A DNA stretch of 64,000 bases, taken from positions 22,203,056 to 22,267,055 of the forward strand of contig NC_135187.1 in assembly GCF_041146795.1 (NCBI RefSeq), read 5' to 3'. Positions 19,000 through 30,308 of this stretch are shown here, one piece after another. Every line of letters begins with the position of its first letter. The stretch's first letter is position 1. The notes under the pieces were generated by a model. The model did no database searches and had not been told where the DNA came from. It saw nothing but the letters and a program-made list of their open reading frames with translations. Made by a program: the position numbers and the translations under genes. The DNA is from Maylandia zebra. Taxonomy: Eukaryota > Chordata > Actinopteri > Cichliformes > Cichlidae.

Positions 19000-20848
19000 G
19001 TGGTTGACTATGCAGTGGTTCAGTAGGACATTCATTCAGTACAATGATTGGCCACTAGAGGGAGACCAAACACAACCAAGGTGGTCACATTTTCCCTCAG
19101 TCTGGAGTAACAAAATCAGTGTCACCATTTTCAGAATCATTCCAGTGAATCAAGAAAGGTGTGAATGAATTTTTAACCGGTGGATGACATAAAGAGTTTA
19201 ATCTAACAAAGTGATAGTGCCCGCAGTACAGGATGCACAGTACTAAGGAAACAGTGGGAGTGTGTGACTTTTCTGTGTGCTTAATGTTTTATGTGTTAAC
19301 TTCCCTGCTTTACTCTGTAATACTAACAGTAATGCAATTGTCTGCTCGAACTTAAGAAATTACATTAATTGAATAAAGATTTTAAAGAAACACAACTGCC
19401 TTGCTTTAATGTGGACTTCCTTCCCTATAAGCCTTCTGTTTTGTAAGATAACTCTTTAAAGTGTTAGATAGACTTACAAAGTATAAATTTTCCTTTTGAT
19501 AAACACCTCTATGAAATCTATTTTTACAGTGATCCCCACTTGCAGTTTGAAGGTTCATCTGCAGGTTAAAATGCATTTGTCACCATTATGCAACCATAAT
19601 GGATTTATAAACACAGCTCCTCATTTTCATCTGTTAAAAACCACACTGTCCAGGCCAGCCAACAGATTTTTTTATTTGTTGTGTTATCCAGCTAAGGCTC
19701 TAATGCAAAGGGTGTAAAACTGGCTACGGGATAGCCATACTTTCTTTAATGCTATTGCAAGTTATGTTTATTTACTTTTTCTCAAAGTATTTTCTATCTC
19801 ACATCTGCATCTACAACCAGCTTAGAAAGCAGTTAACCCCACACTTACACTGAATCCAGAGGAAAACCCAACAAAGTCCCTGAGAAGGTTTGAATTCTTG
19901 CAGTGAGGTGACAGCGCTAACCTCCACATCAACCTAGCCACTGATATACAAAACACTGAATACAAAATGTCAGAAGGTTTTTTTTAAAACTATCTCATGA
20001 TATTGCACCAATCACCAGTATTCTAACCTCTTTGGCCATTGAAATAGTACATATTACCCTGATATACCCCCACTACTGACAGAGTACGTACATATATAGT
20101 TGGTGGTTTCCAGGACACGAGGAGTTTATTTACACGCCACTATAGGAAGACAAGGAAGCATATTTTCTTTATTAAATATATATTTACTGGAATTATTATG
20201 AAAAAAGTGAATAAATTTTCAAACTAGAGGCTGAGCAGAAAGATCACAGTGGCCACTTTGATTGGGTTTTTGTCTCCCCCTTGTGGTTTATCACTGAACT
20301 GCAGGGTCACATGCCGTAAAGTTGCTCCTGTATCGGCAGGGTTTCAGTGGATGCCGGGTGCTAACATAGTTAACTGCAAGGTTAAAAAAAAATTCAACAA
20401 TAAAATGATTTTTCCAAAGAAGTACTGAAAAGCAAAACTGATGAAAAAAAATTTAAACAATGTCTGAGATAATCACAGCATTAGCTGGAGGAATGGACCA
20501 CCATCACAGGATATTAATGTTTGTGTAAATCAGTTTTATTCCCAATGGCACAGCCCACTGACACTCCTTTGGATCAGGACGGAACAGTTTGTGATTGCAG
20601 GGCTGAGGTTTAAACATTGCTCATGACCGTTGCTAGGTCAACTGTGCAAAGTCAAGTCAGATGTAAGAGAAAAATTTCTGTGACTTAGTATGAAATATGA
20701 AAATTTGCTTTCCATCACAATATGTGTAACTTTATTTAAAGAGACATACAAGATTTTCCTCAAATGTTTCACTTTAAGCACTTGTTTATACAGTAAAATA
20801 AAGAAATGTTGATATTTACATCCTACAGAGCCCTATAGACAAAAATCA
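19000..20848. other. Intergenic interval without recognised features
   Basis: AT-rich sequence separates the cytochrome c paralogue and NPVF. No ORF, RNA gene or clear repeat was recognised. It would include the NPVF 3' UTR and terminator region. Confidence 0.5.
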
Positions 20849-22026
20849 CTATTTACTCTTTTTTTCTTCCAGCTCTGTTTCTTCATCTGAGGTAGTTGTT
20901 GAATCAAAGTTTTCAGCCCTGTAGGAACAAAGCACACTGTTTGCAAATGCACAATGGGACACCCATCCCTTCTCAGGAGTGCACCCGAGGTTGAAGATAG
21001 ATAAACCATTAAGAACATCATTTACCTACCAGTGCAAGCCAGTGTTTAATAACTGTTCAATGGCAACAGTCCTCAGAAGCTTCCAGTAGGGACTATTCCT
21101 CTCAAATCTTTGAGACAGCACTTGGTTCGGTGCTCGTCTGATGCTCGGGCACTCTGCACACACTCGAATTGCCACCCAGGATCTTCCAAACCTCTGGGGC
21201 AGGTTGGGAGAGGAGTTTGGTGTCCTTTCATCACTGGGATGACTCTGTCTCCCAAAGCGCAATGGCATGTTGGCGTGCTGGTGGAGGGGTTTGACAGTGG
21301 GCGGATAGAACCTGACGATGGTCGGGAGGCTGAATTTGCTGGTGGTGGGAGCCACGTGTATATTGAAGCTCTCGAGATCTAAGCTCCTGTGGATTTTATT
21401 TTTAGTCTAGAAACAAGAGATCAGATGAAATATAATGCACTGTTTCAGTAGTTTTGCAAGCCAAACAATTGCTGGTTCACTACTGGGTCAAGGGCATTTT
21501 TTTCTCACATTCATTAATTAAAAAAATTTTTTTGTTCACAGCAAAAGCAATCATTAGTTGCCACCACAGGTTATGCTCATACCCCATATTTTTCTGCAAA
21601 AAAGTGAAACAATGTCTGCAAAAGCTAATTTTGGAGAGCCCAAGATGATCTATTTGAGTTGCCTTTTTTAAAATCTGCTCAGCTATTCATTTAACAATCT
21701 TGTACATCAGCTAAAATTACCATATGGTTAAATTTTTAAGCTCAAGAAATTGAAGATTATTTGAGGTTTTCACACTTTAACCAATTTCTGAAATGTTAAA
21801 TCAGTTCACAAAACATGTTTTACTCATTTACTAACAAGTTATGGGTCTAATTATTTCTTACCTCTTGGTGCGGCTGTTTCCTCACAGAATATGTGCCGTC
21901 ATTGCTGCTGAGCAAGTTTTTACCGCTGCGGACCGATTTCCCAAAGACGTGTACATCAGACCCTCCAAGACCCCGCAGCATCAGGAGCGCAGACAGTATC
22001 ATTGTTACCAACATATTAACAACCAT
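20849..22026 (-). CDS. npvf: Neuropeptide VF precursor (LPXRFamide / GnIH / RFRP), three exons
   Basis: Exons are 22026-21862, 21406-21030 and 20918-20849 (612 nt, 203 aa). The first ATG at 22026 is preceded by an in-frame TGA; in-frame ATGs at 22014 and 22002 are alternatives. A hydrophobic signal peptide (about residues 4-20) is followed by two amidation-ready RF peptides: MPLRF-G-R (102-108, within PLHQHANMPLRFGR) and LPQRF-G-R (124-130). A third candidate reads LSQRF-E-R (152-158), with Glu at the amidation Gly position. The acidic tail ends EELEEKKSK-like (residues about 183-203). Products act on RFamide receptors in the hypothalamus-pituitary axis and tune reproduction. The donor at 21029 (CACTG|GTAGGT) is chosen because the next GT would put a stop in frame. 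Linkage to CYCS is as in human 7p15. Confidence 0.92.
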
Positions 22027-22629
22027 ATTTCACAACTTCTCTGAGCAGCCTGAGGACATATGGTTACCACAGTGTCTGCAGGTATTAAAGGTCCCTGAAA
22101 GCATGCGTCACTGGCGGTGTGTGATGAAGACAGTCAAACACATGCACATACATCTTCAGCCTAATTTAACAGGAGGAAATTCCTGACCCTACTAATTATC
22201 CTTCTCTGAAGGATATGTTTGAGGAGGTATGTATGTCCTAATTAGGCTGCTGAATGAACCAGTCAGTGTGTTTTCGGTTTAGTTTGGTTGAAAGCAGGAA
22301 GTTGACAGGAAGCAAAAACAGGTGTTCAACAAAGATACCACATATCACATTTTTAGCATCACAATTTGATTTACAGTGAGCCAGAACAAAACATTCATTT
22401 TTGTAAGGATTTCTTGTAAGTTTTCTTTACAGTGTAACTAAAATGTTTACATTTACGTGCATGTAAATAACCATGTATGAAACGACGGCCTGAGAAAAAT
22501 AAGAGCAATTATAATTTTATTCAAGTTATTGAAAATTCAGTTAGTTTGAATTATTATATTAAATTATTCTATATGTTTTTTTAAAAAAAATGTGATATTT
22601 ATAAGAAACACCTTGGTCTACGCATCTAC
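22027..22629. other. NPVF 5' flank
   Basis: AT-rich sequence upstream of the NPVF start should contain its promoter. No certain TATA box or repeat was identified. Confidence 0.35.
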
Positions 22630-23369
22630 AAACGCAGTTCTGAAGTAGTTGGGATGCTGTGTAATATGTCCAAAAATAATAAAAAAAATAAAAAAATAAA
22701 AAACCAAGCCAAAACAAAACAAAACAAGAAGCAGAAAAAAACATGCAATAACTTGCAAATCTCATGAAGACATATTTTAAAATATATAAAATGTTGAAAG
22801 TGAAAAAGTGTACCGTTTTAAGAAAACAATCAAAAAAAAAATTAAATCAATTTGAATTGAATAGCTGCAGCAGTTCTTGAAACCACTGGGACAGGGCCAT
22901 ATTTCCCACTGTGTAGCATCCCAGTCCATGAACGGGACCTGAGGAGACCAGCTGCTGCTTTTTTTTATTTTTTATTTTTATTTCATAATGCCTCACACGC
23001 TTTCAGTTGGTGAAACATCTGGACTCCAATTCAGCACTTGGACTCTTCTCCTATGAAGCCATGCTGTTTTAATAGATGCAGGATGCGGTTCAGCATTGTC
23101 TTGCTGAAATATGCAAGGCCTTCTCTGATGGGAATGTATGCTGCTCTAAAAGATGCAGACACCTGCAAGCTGCTAATTCCATAGGTACTAGTGCATCCCT
23201 GTAAAATCTGAGATGGAAGCTTTTGAACATTGATAACAAACCTAATGGTTCTTCCTCTCTTTAGTCTGGAGGATGCAGCATCCATATTTTTCCAATAAGA
23301 ATTTCAAATTTTGATTTGTCTGACTCTAACGCTGTTTTTACACTTTTCCTCAGTCTATTTTAAAACTTT
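22630..23369 (+). mobile_element. Older TIR-type DNA repeat, part A
   Basis: The sequence follows a high-copy fish element: 'agttgggatgctgtgtaat' at the left end, 'acttgcaaatctcatgaaga', 'gaagccatgctgttttaata', then 'ttgatttgtctgactctaac'. The text stops at 23369 and resumes at 27590. It is non-coding; short ORFs here are incidental. I recognise the family by wording but cannot name it securely. Confidence 0.65.
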
Positions 23370-26300
23370 TTTTTTTTTTTGCCTGTCCCGTTTGGCTCTT
23401 TTGCCATCAGAATTGTTGTCTAAAGGCAAACAAAGATGCCCAACGGATTTACTTTACCAAATTGACCATCCCAGCCTTGCCGTAATGGTCCATTTGATTC
23501 ACCTTTTATTGTTTATTTTATTTTCACTTACTGAATACGGGACAGACTTGACTGGGGGAAAGAAGGGGAGAAAGAAAGAGGGAAAGAGAAACAGCTGAGA
23601 AGAGGGACGGGGGAGAAGGGCAAAAAACATAAACCAACAGAATGAGCAGAAAAAAAAAAGAAGAAGAAAAAAAATGCATATATCAATCACCTGGGTCACC
23701 TGCTGAGAAAGAAAAAAGAAAACAAGCAGAAGAGAACAAGAGTAATAGAATAAACAACATAACAATGATATATGGGAATATGACAGTAAATACTAAATAT
23801 TAAACATTATTGTGCAGCACATAAGATCAACAGAACACAGTGTGCTTTGAGGTAGGAGCCAAAAAGGGTGTAGTTTGTGGGTGTGATCACCCGTGTGTAC
23901 ACCTGTGAGCATGGACGCGCTTGTTTTTTGTTTTTTAAAAGGTTCCTTCATGTAATGATCTGCTAGAGGGTGTGGGGGGGCCACAGCCCCGTCCTCCAGG
24001 GCATGAAGCAGGTATGGAGAAGATCAAAACTCCAGACATCCAGAGGCCCCCAGAACACAAGAGACCAAGGAAGACCAACAGAGGGGCGGCCGCGCCACTG
24101 TCCCAGAAAGAGCTGAGGAGAGTCCCAGATGAGGGCTCACTCAGCAGCCGCGGAGCAGAAGCCAGGGGGAGTTGCAGTGACGCGCCCGTGAGCTCCGCCG
24201 GCAGCCAGCTGCGCCTGAGTGACCGAGCCCCAGGCCGAGAGGCCGGGGGCACCCCACCTCCGAAGTGGCCCGAGCGAGCCCCAGGCTCCAGGCCCCGATA
24301 AGCGGCCGCCAAGGAGTGAGCCGGTGTGTACCTGGACGCCCATCCCCAGACACAAAGAACCACCAACGCACCGACACCTGAGGGAGTCCGCCACCGGCAG
24401 GGGAAGTGGTGGTAGGGGGAGATAGGCCTCCAAACCTTGGAGGGCCTGAGATGTCCCCAGAGAGGTGGCGCCTGACACCCAACCTGACATATAGACACAG
24501 ACATACAGGCACACACAGACACAAACATCCATTCCCACCCTCATGCTCTCATATGCACTTACTCCACACTCAACCAACGTGGAGACAGACATAAAGAGAC
24601 GTTGTACACACGATCACACTCCCCAAGCGTACTCTACAAACCGGGTCTAGGTACCCTTGCCCCTGGAGGGGGGAACTGCACCCAGACCCTGGTGGTGTTA
24701 CCCTTTTCCCTGCGGTGGGGGGAGGCAGACCGCCCCGACTCCGCAGCAGCAGGAAGGCCCCACACTCCAGACCGCAGTCGGACGGCCAACTCCTCCTCCT
24801 AGCCCCCCCGCTCCAGCAGGTCGCAGAGAATGTGGGTGAGAGAAGACTCCAAACCTCCCTCCACCCGCTCATTGTAGTGTTGATGCATGTGTGTTCTAAG
24901 GTGCATTTAAAACCCAGGAGGGCATGGAGCTACCTGCCAGAGAGCAGCAGGTAAGCGCATGGTCCCTCCTGCTAGCCCTCAATGTCTACGTGTATTTAAA
25001 ATTGAGAGGTGGGAAACGACGCCAGGGGTGGGGTGTATACCCTGATGGTACTTTGGACTCCGTGTATCGTGCCCACCCCCAAGATCCTATATGTATGTGT
25101 AATGAGAGTGTGAGTAATGTGAATGTCTAAGTTGTGGGATAAAATTGAGGCAGAGGCAGCCAGAAGGGGACAGAGGGGGGGGGTAGCCTCCTCTGCACCC
25201 TGGTGACACACCCCTACTCCAAGGTCCTGCATGTGTGGGTGGTTGTGGTGGAGCGGGAAGAGGGAGGCAGCTGGAGATGGGGAGGGAAGGAAGGGAGGGG
25301 CAAGTGACCCCTCCCTGGGGCCAGCTCCCCCGCTGACCCCAGTAGGCACCCCCATACTCCGCGACCCGCCAGGGAAAGGGGGCTCAGGCCCATCCAGACC
25401 GGGGCCCAGTGCAGCAGCGCCTCCCGGCCCCACAGAGCCCGGAACAGTCCACCCAACCCCACCACAGAGAAACTGCACCCACCCCACCATCCACTCATCT
25501 TCCAGACTACATAAGACAATAAACACCCAGGCTGAGATCTTCCTCCACCTCTCCTGTATCTCCCCCTCCTGCAGAGGGAGCTCCTGAGGAGAGGAAAGCT
25601 CCTGCAAGATGTGACAATCTCCCCCACCAGTTGAAGAGCCCCCCAGGTGGCTCGATGCACCGGCGGCACCCTGCTCCAGGGCTGGGCCCCCATGCACCCA
25701 CCCGCCCACAACCCCGGCAACACACCAACCAGGACCCAAGCCCCCGAGGCCCGGTCGGGGTCCCAGCCCAGAGATGGAGCGCCCCCAGAACCTCACGCCC
25801 ATCCCGGACCCACCCAGGGGCAGCCAGGCTACCAGGTCAGTAACCCACGTCCATCAGCACAGACCCTCCCCTAGCCCCGCTGCACGCAGCCGCGAGGAAA
25901 CAGTCACCTGAGAGCCAACAGAGCCCCTAACCGGACATGACCGTTACCCCGGGTTGAGCCCCCCAAGGAAGATGCCTCCGGGGAACCCCCCGACGCCCTA
26001 AGCCTGTCCCTACCCCCACACCAATCACAACAGTGAAGGCGGGACCAAACTATGACCCCCCACCCCCACTAGGTGATGGAGCTGATCAAAGGAGCCCAGA
26101 GCAATTGATCTGATGTGGTGGCAGAGGCTGTATCAAGACTAATGTAATCTAATAGATCATTTCTATATTGGTTAGAATTAAGATTATTTTTATTTTTCCA
26201 GTTCATGAGGACTGTTTTCTTGGCTATGCATAGGGCAGTGAAAACCATAAGCTGCCCAACAAACACACTAAGGGGGAAGTTGGAATGTTACATTTCAGAC

Positions 26301-27576
26301 ACTTCGATAAGTCTTCACATATCTCGCGCCAAAACTTCTGAACTGGTGGACAGAACCAAAGAGCGTGGATATAATTGTCCGGTGAATTGGTTTGGCAGTG
26401 TGAGCAGTTGTTGGTAGACGTAAAGCCCATCTTGAACATCCGATGACCTGTATAGTGCACTCTATGTAATATTTTGTATTGAATTAATTGAAGACTGGGA
26501 TTTCTAATTAGATGAAAGGTTTTTAAGCAAATCTGAGACCAGAAGTTTAGGTCTAAGTTAACTGATAAATCCGCTTCCCATTTTGCAATAGGAAGTGATA
26601 TTGATTCATCTGTTTTAGAAAGCATTCTGTATATTTTGGATAGTAATTTGGGGGTTTTAAGAGTAAGAAATTGAACCACACTTGGTGGTGTTTGTAGTTC
26701 AACTTGATCCGGTTTAAATTTCTTTTTTACTATGGATTTAATTTGTTGATATTCTAAAAATCTTTTCTTGTTATCCCATATTGTGTAACTAGTCTGTCAA
26801 ATGAAATAAATTCTGTTCCTTCTAGTATATGTTCTAAATATTTGATTCCTTTATCACTCCAATCTGAAAAGTTTATCATATTATTGTTTTGTAATATGTC
26901 AGGGTTGTTCCAGATAGGTGTACGTTTGCATGGGATTAATGAAGACGCCGTCAATTTTAGAAACTCCCACCATGCTGTCAGAAAAGAGCTGATGTTGATG
27001 CTTTTAAAGCATTCATGTCGTTGGATGTCTGAGCTGATAAATGGTAGGTCTGAGATCTCTAGATTATTGCAAAGTGCTTGTTCTACATCTAGCCAAGGTT
27101 CATCTAAGAGGGTATGTTTTAGCCATCCTGAGATAAACTGAAGCCTGTTGGCTAAGAAGTAGTGCTGAAAGTTAGGCAGTTCTAGTCCTCCTTTATCCTT
27201 GGTCTTTTGTAGTGTTTTTAAGCTTATACGTGGGGGTTTATTTTTCCAAAGGAATTTGGACATACATGAATCTAGAGATCTGAACCAATCTTGTGGCGGT
27301 TTAGTTGGGATCATTGAGAATAAATAATTTATTTTTGGTAAGACCATCATTTTTATAGCGGCAACCCTTCCCATGAGTGATATGGGTAGACATTTCCATC
27401 TAGCCAGATCATCTTCTACCTTCTTTAAAAGTGGGATATGGTTTAATTTAGTTAGATCTGCAAGCTTGGGAGAAACATTAATACCTAAATATTTTATATT
27501 TCCCGATTGCAGTGGTGTAGAAGAGGAATTATGGAAGGAGCAATTAATCGGTAGGACTGTAAATTTTGACCAGTTA
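23370..27576 (-). mobile_element. 5'-truncated L1-like LINE
   Basis: On the minus strand 27576-26754 encodes the C-terminal half of an L1-type ORF2 protein (INWSKFTVLPINCSF, LMGRVAAIKMMVLPKINYLF, KDKGGLELPNFQHYFLANRL). After a stop, 26679-26224 encodes its tail (IQYKILHRVHYTGHRMFKMG, CSHCQTNSPDNYIHALWFCP). A 2.8-kb 3' region follows: GC-rich (24.0-26.0 kb) and then AT-rich. It ends in a poly(A) tract, seen as the T-run at about 23368-23380. The sequence ATTTTAAAACTTT flanks both ends (23357-23369 and 27577-27589), a likely 13-bp target duplication. The 5' end, including the endonuclease and most of the RT, is missing. Confidence 0.8.
23940..26060 (-). other. GC-rich 3' region of the L1-like element
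   Basis: This block is strongly C-rich on the plus strand and unlike the AT-rich flanks. It holds several overlapping proline/glycine-rich ORFs in different frames, the longest at 25802-24996 (268 codons) on the minus strand. I read them as compositional artefacts of a LINE 3' UTR. Confidence 0.55.
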
Positions 27577-27589
27577 ATTTTAAAACTTT

Positions 27590-27889
27590 GACAAAGAGAA
27601 GATGTGCGTTTCTAGGTTATGGCTTCTTCTTTGCTCGAATTTAGCTTAAACCTAAATTCGTGAATGACACCTTGTGGTGAACCGTGTTCACAGACAGTGA
27701 TTTCTGGAAATACATCCCTGCTTTTAATGCAGTGTCAACTGAGAGCCTAAAGATCACAGGGATTCAAAATTGACTTTCAGCCTTGACAGTCTTTTGATAT
27801 TATTATGTACTTTGTATTATGTGTTATGTTTAATGAGATATTTAAAGTCTTCACAGTTTCATGTTGAGGGACATTATTGTGAAGTTGTG
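27590..27889 (+). mobile_element. Older TIR-type DNA repeat, part B
   Basis: The text continues part A in the same orientation: 'gagaagatgtgcgtttctag', 'tatggcttcttctttgctcg', 'gttcacagacagtgatttct', 'gagatatttaaagtcttcac'. It stops at 27889, where the CACTG terminus of the large insertion begins. Confidence 0.65.
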
Positions 27890-28080
27890 CACTGATAAAA
27901 GCTATTTTGGAGAGAGGTATATATAATCTATGCAAATCATATAAAATTTACTCTATTATTGCCCTCAGCTAAGGAATTATAAAGTAATGGGTTTATTATA
28001 CCCTTTTCTTAAGAGTAACAACATTACATTAAAAAATGCAGTAAAATATACCCCCAAACCATGAGTCTTATGTAAGGTAA

Positions 28081-28682
28081 TCGGAACACTGAGGTCGTGT
28101 CCAAATTCATGGGCTGAATCCTCCTGAGGACCCGGCCTTCGCGGGCTATGTGGGCCGGGTCCTCAGAAGGTCGGGTAGGCCGGATGTAAACCTACGTTTA
28201 ACCTGAGTAGCGAAAGACAGCGGTGATCTGAAAATGATGTGCCGGGAGTTGTGCCGTTCTAGTGACCCTCGAGCTCCCGGCTAGTTATCGAGCTGTTGGG
28301 TAACAGACAATCCAAACAATCCCTGTCAGTGATGGAGAAGCTTTGATGAAAATATTTGGTAAAAAGTTCACCAGCATGAAGGAAATGAAGTTTCAAACTT
28401 TCCTTAGGAGGACCCCAGCACGCCTGCTTAAAGAAAAGTAAGTGTGGCGATGTGGATGCTTGCAGCGACTGCTGTATAGAGGCCATCCTGCTACACATGA
28501 AACACATCAGAGTCATAATTGTTATTTTAGTCACGTGTTTGTTTATTATCCTTATTGTTTTATCTGGGACTGTTTGCAGACATCTCAGAGAGAGGAGACA
28601 CCAGCATCTGAACAGAGACTTAAACCAGCAACCTGCAGCTCCCTGCTTGGCTGCTCCAGTTTTCTCCTCACTCATGTTCAGA
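28081..28682. other. Left-arm segment with direct-repeat GC-rich motif and candidate membrane exon
   Basis: The first part carries 'gaggacccggcc' and 'gggccgggtcctcagaaggt', complementary words around 28115-28165 that suggest a stem. It resembles a fish repeat beginning 'gtgtccaaattcatgggctg'. The second part holds the transmembrane reading frame described separately. Confidence 0.35.
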
Positions 28683-28694
28683 GATGGGCAGTAA
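28452..28694 (+). CDS. Candidate single-pass membrane exon (unrecognised)
   Basis: The frame from ATG 28452 gives 80 residues: a Cys-rich start (MDACSDCCIEA), a clear hydrophobic span at residues about 20-42 (VIIVILVTCLFIILIVLSGT), then a basic stretch (RHLRERRHQHLNR) typical of the cytosolic side. Just after it the hAT-like terminus begins at about 28683, so the true 3' end of the frame may be cut. It could be the first coding exon of the coiled-coil gene 600 bases downstream. No family was recognised. An opposite-strand 138-codon ORF (28675-28259) overlaps it. Confidence 0.28.
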   Translation: MDACSDCCIEAILLHMKHIRVIIVILVTCLFIILIVLSGTVCRHLRERRHQHLNRDLNQQPAAPCLAAPVFSSLMFRDGQ

Positions 28695-29165
28695 CGCGTT
28701 ACTTGTAACGCGTTACTGTAATCTGATTACTTTTTTCAAGTAACGAGTAAAGTAAGGGATTACTATTGTGAAAACGGTAATTAGATTACCGTTACTTTCC
28801 CGTAGGAACGCTGCGTTACTGCGTTACTAAAACCGTGATTTTTTGCGAGAATGTCTCACGACAGTGACGTAAGCGAGTGTGCCGTTAGTGACAACAGCTG
28901 TGTGCAGATCAACAATGGATCACATATCGATTGTGGGAGAGAGTATGAGCATGCAGCGTTTAAAGCGTGGAAGTACTGACCTTATTTTGAGTTTGATTCC
29001 ATAAAAAGTGACAAAAACATTAGCGTCCGTTGTGCGTGGGAAGAAAACTTCTTTTTACAGCGAAAAAAACCCCTAAACTTCCAAGCAAACACCGAGTGCA
29101 CAACAACGTAATGGGAAACGCACAGAGAAACTCGCAGATTCTTCAACTGACCGCAGCACACCTGC
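28683..29165. mobile_element. hAT-like transposon terminus
   Basis: The head 'agatgggcagtaacgcgtta' and the repeated gcgttac words match a very common fish hAT-type end. 'acaatggatcacatatcgat' and later text fit the start of its interior. Only one end is visible, so the element is partial. Confidence 0.55.
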
Positions 29166-29311
29166 ACCAGGGTAAACCTCCGCCTGCTCCAGTCCTGCTT
29201 TACAGGTGAAAATAGAGCAACAGGACCGCTGAGTCTTTGACTTTATTTATTTTCTGCTGTGTTTTACTTGCATCTATTTGAAAGAGTGAGTGTAAGAGTT
29301 ACACTCAAAAC

Positions 29312-29626
29312 ATGAAGAAGGAACTGATGAAAGTGCAAGAAGAACTTGCAGAAGAGAGAATTGAGGTGAAGGTATTCAAGAAAGAAATGACCGGCTCTGC
29401 GGTGACCAAGAAAGACTGCAAAGCCGCACTTAAAGAAATACGAAAGCACAAAAAGGAAGCTAAAGAGCTCCTCAAACAGAAAGTGAAACTGGCCAAACAG
29501 CAGCTGAAAGAAAAATTTAAAGATGCCGAGGAGCAGCTCAACAAAACCTTAAAAGAACTCAAGGCAAAAGAAAAGCAAGCCGAGGACAGGAGGGGATTCT
29601 GGAGCAGACTGCTGAGAAAGAACTGA
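29312..29626 (+). CDS. Lysine/glutamate-rich coiled-coil protein, 104 aa or last exon (unrecognised)
   Basis: The frame runs from ATG 29312 to the stop at 29624-29626. Almost the whole product is charged heptad sequence (KKELMKVQEELAEERIEV, KELLKQKVKLAKQQLKEKFK, LKELKAKEKQAEDRR) ending GFWSRLLRKN. Acceptor-like AGs preceded by a pyrimidine-rich stretch sit at 29285-29301, so it may be a final exon continuing in frame upstream (ECKSYTQN). An AATAAA hexamer lies at 29762-29767, about 135 bases after the stop. It lies inside the transposon block, and the upstream membrane frame could be its first exon. Function unknown; it could be host gene sequence carried by the element or a gene of a nested insertion. 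Confidence 0.42.
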   Translation: MKKELMKVQEELAEERIEVKVFKKEMTGSAVTKKDCKAALKEIRKHKKEAKELLKQKVKLAKQQLKEKFKDAEEQLNKTLKELKAKEKQAEDRRGFWSRLLRKN

Positions 29627-29956
29627 CCCAGCAGCATCGAGTTTGAGGACATCAATAGTTTCTTCCTCCTCTCTCCACCTTTCTTTCACCCCATCCTTCT
29701 TCTTGGGACGTTTGTTTGTTTTTTAAAAACTCTAATCTAAATACATGTACTGAAATACACAAATAAAATTGCCATAACTTGACCTCATGTTGCCTGCTTC
29801 TTTTCTTGTGTGTCTGTGGATGTAAAACAGTAACACACTTTCTGCTCTGTGTGTCTTTAATTGTAAATAAATGCAATATGTTCTGATTTTAAAATGCAGT
29901 GCAAAAAACTTCTGCTCTAAATCTTTTTTTTTTTAGCAAAAAGCTTTTTTTTTGCC

Positions 29957-30308
29957 TGTTGTGGAAGTTTTCCATTTAAATAAAGCCTGCAGACGAGCGG
30001 TGAGCGGTAGCTAACATTCTTTAATCCAAACACACAAAGAACAGACAACCAAGCTTGATGAAGTCCCTGCATGACCGTGGGACAGACGGTCAGCAGAGTC
30101 TCCCTGAGCCCAGCATGGCTCTCAGTTAAATACCTTCTCCAGGAACAAAAGGCAGTACACAGCTGTTTCACACCTTAAGGTTCACACTCCCTTGCTACCG
30201 TCCCAGAGTCCTCAAAGAGACAAAAGACTCTTCCTGTGGAGTTGTCTGCTTCCCCCAACTTCCTTACTACACCCCCTCCATTTGTCTTACTGTATGAGTG
30301 TCAGACAT
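29957..30308 (-). mobile_element. Probable solo LTR
   Basis: On the minus strand the block starts TGTCTGACACTC and ends TTCCACAACA, the TG...CA form of an LTR. It contains GGTATTTAA (TATA-like, complement of 30126-30134) and a downstream ATTAAAG signal. No retroelement coding sequence adjoins it, and no target duplication was seen. Confidence 0.4.

Noticed and set aside
24996-25802. 268-codon minus-strand ORF and several overlapping ORFs in the GC-rich block
   Set aside because: They are Gly/Pro-rich, open in many frames at once, lack domains and lie in the 3' region of an L1-like element. Composition explains them.
28259-28675. 138-codon minus-strand ORF
   Set aside because: It is antisense to the candidate membrane frame, shows no domain and has no splice or promoter support. 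It was kept only as an alternative to that frame.
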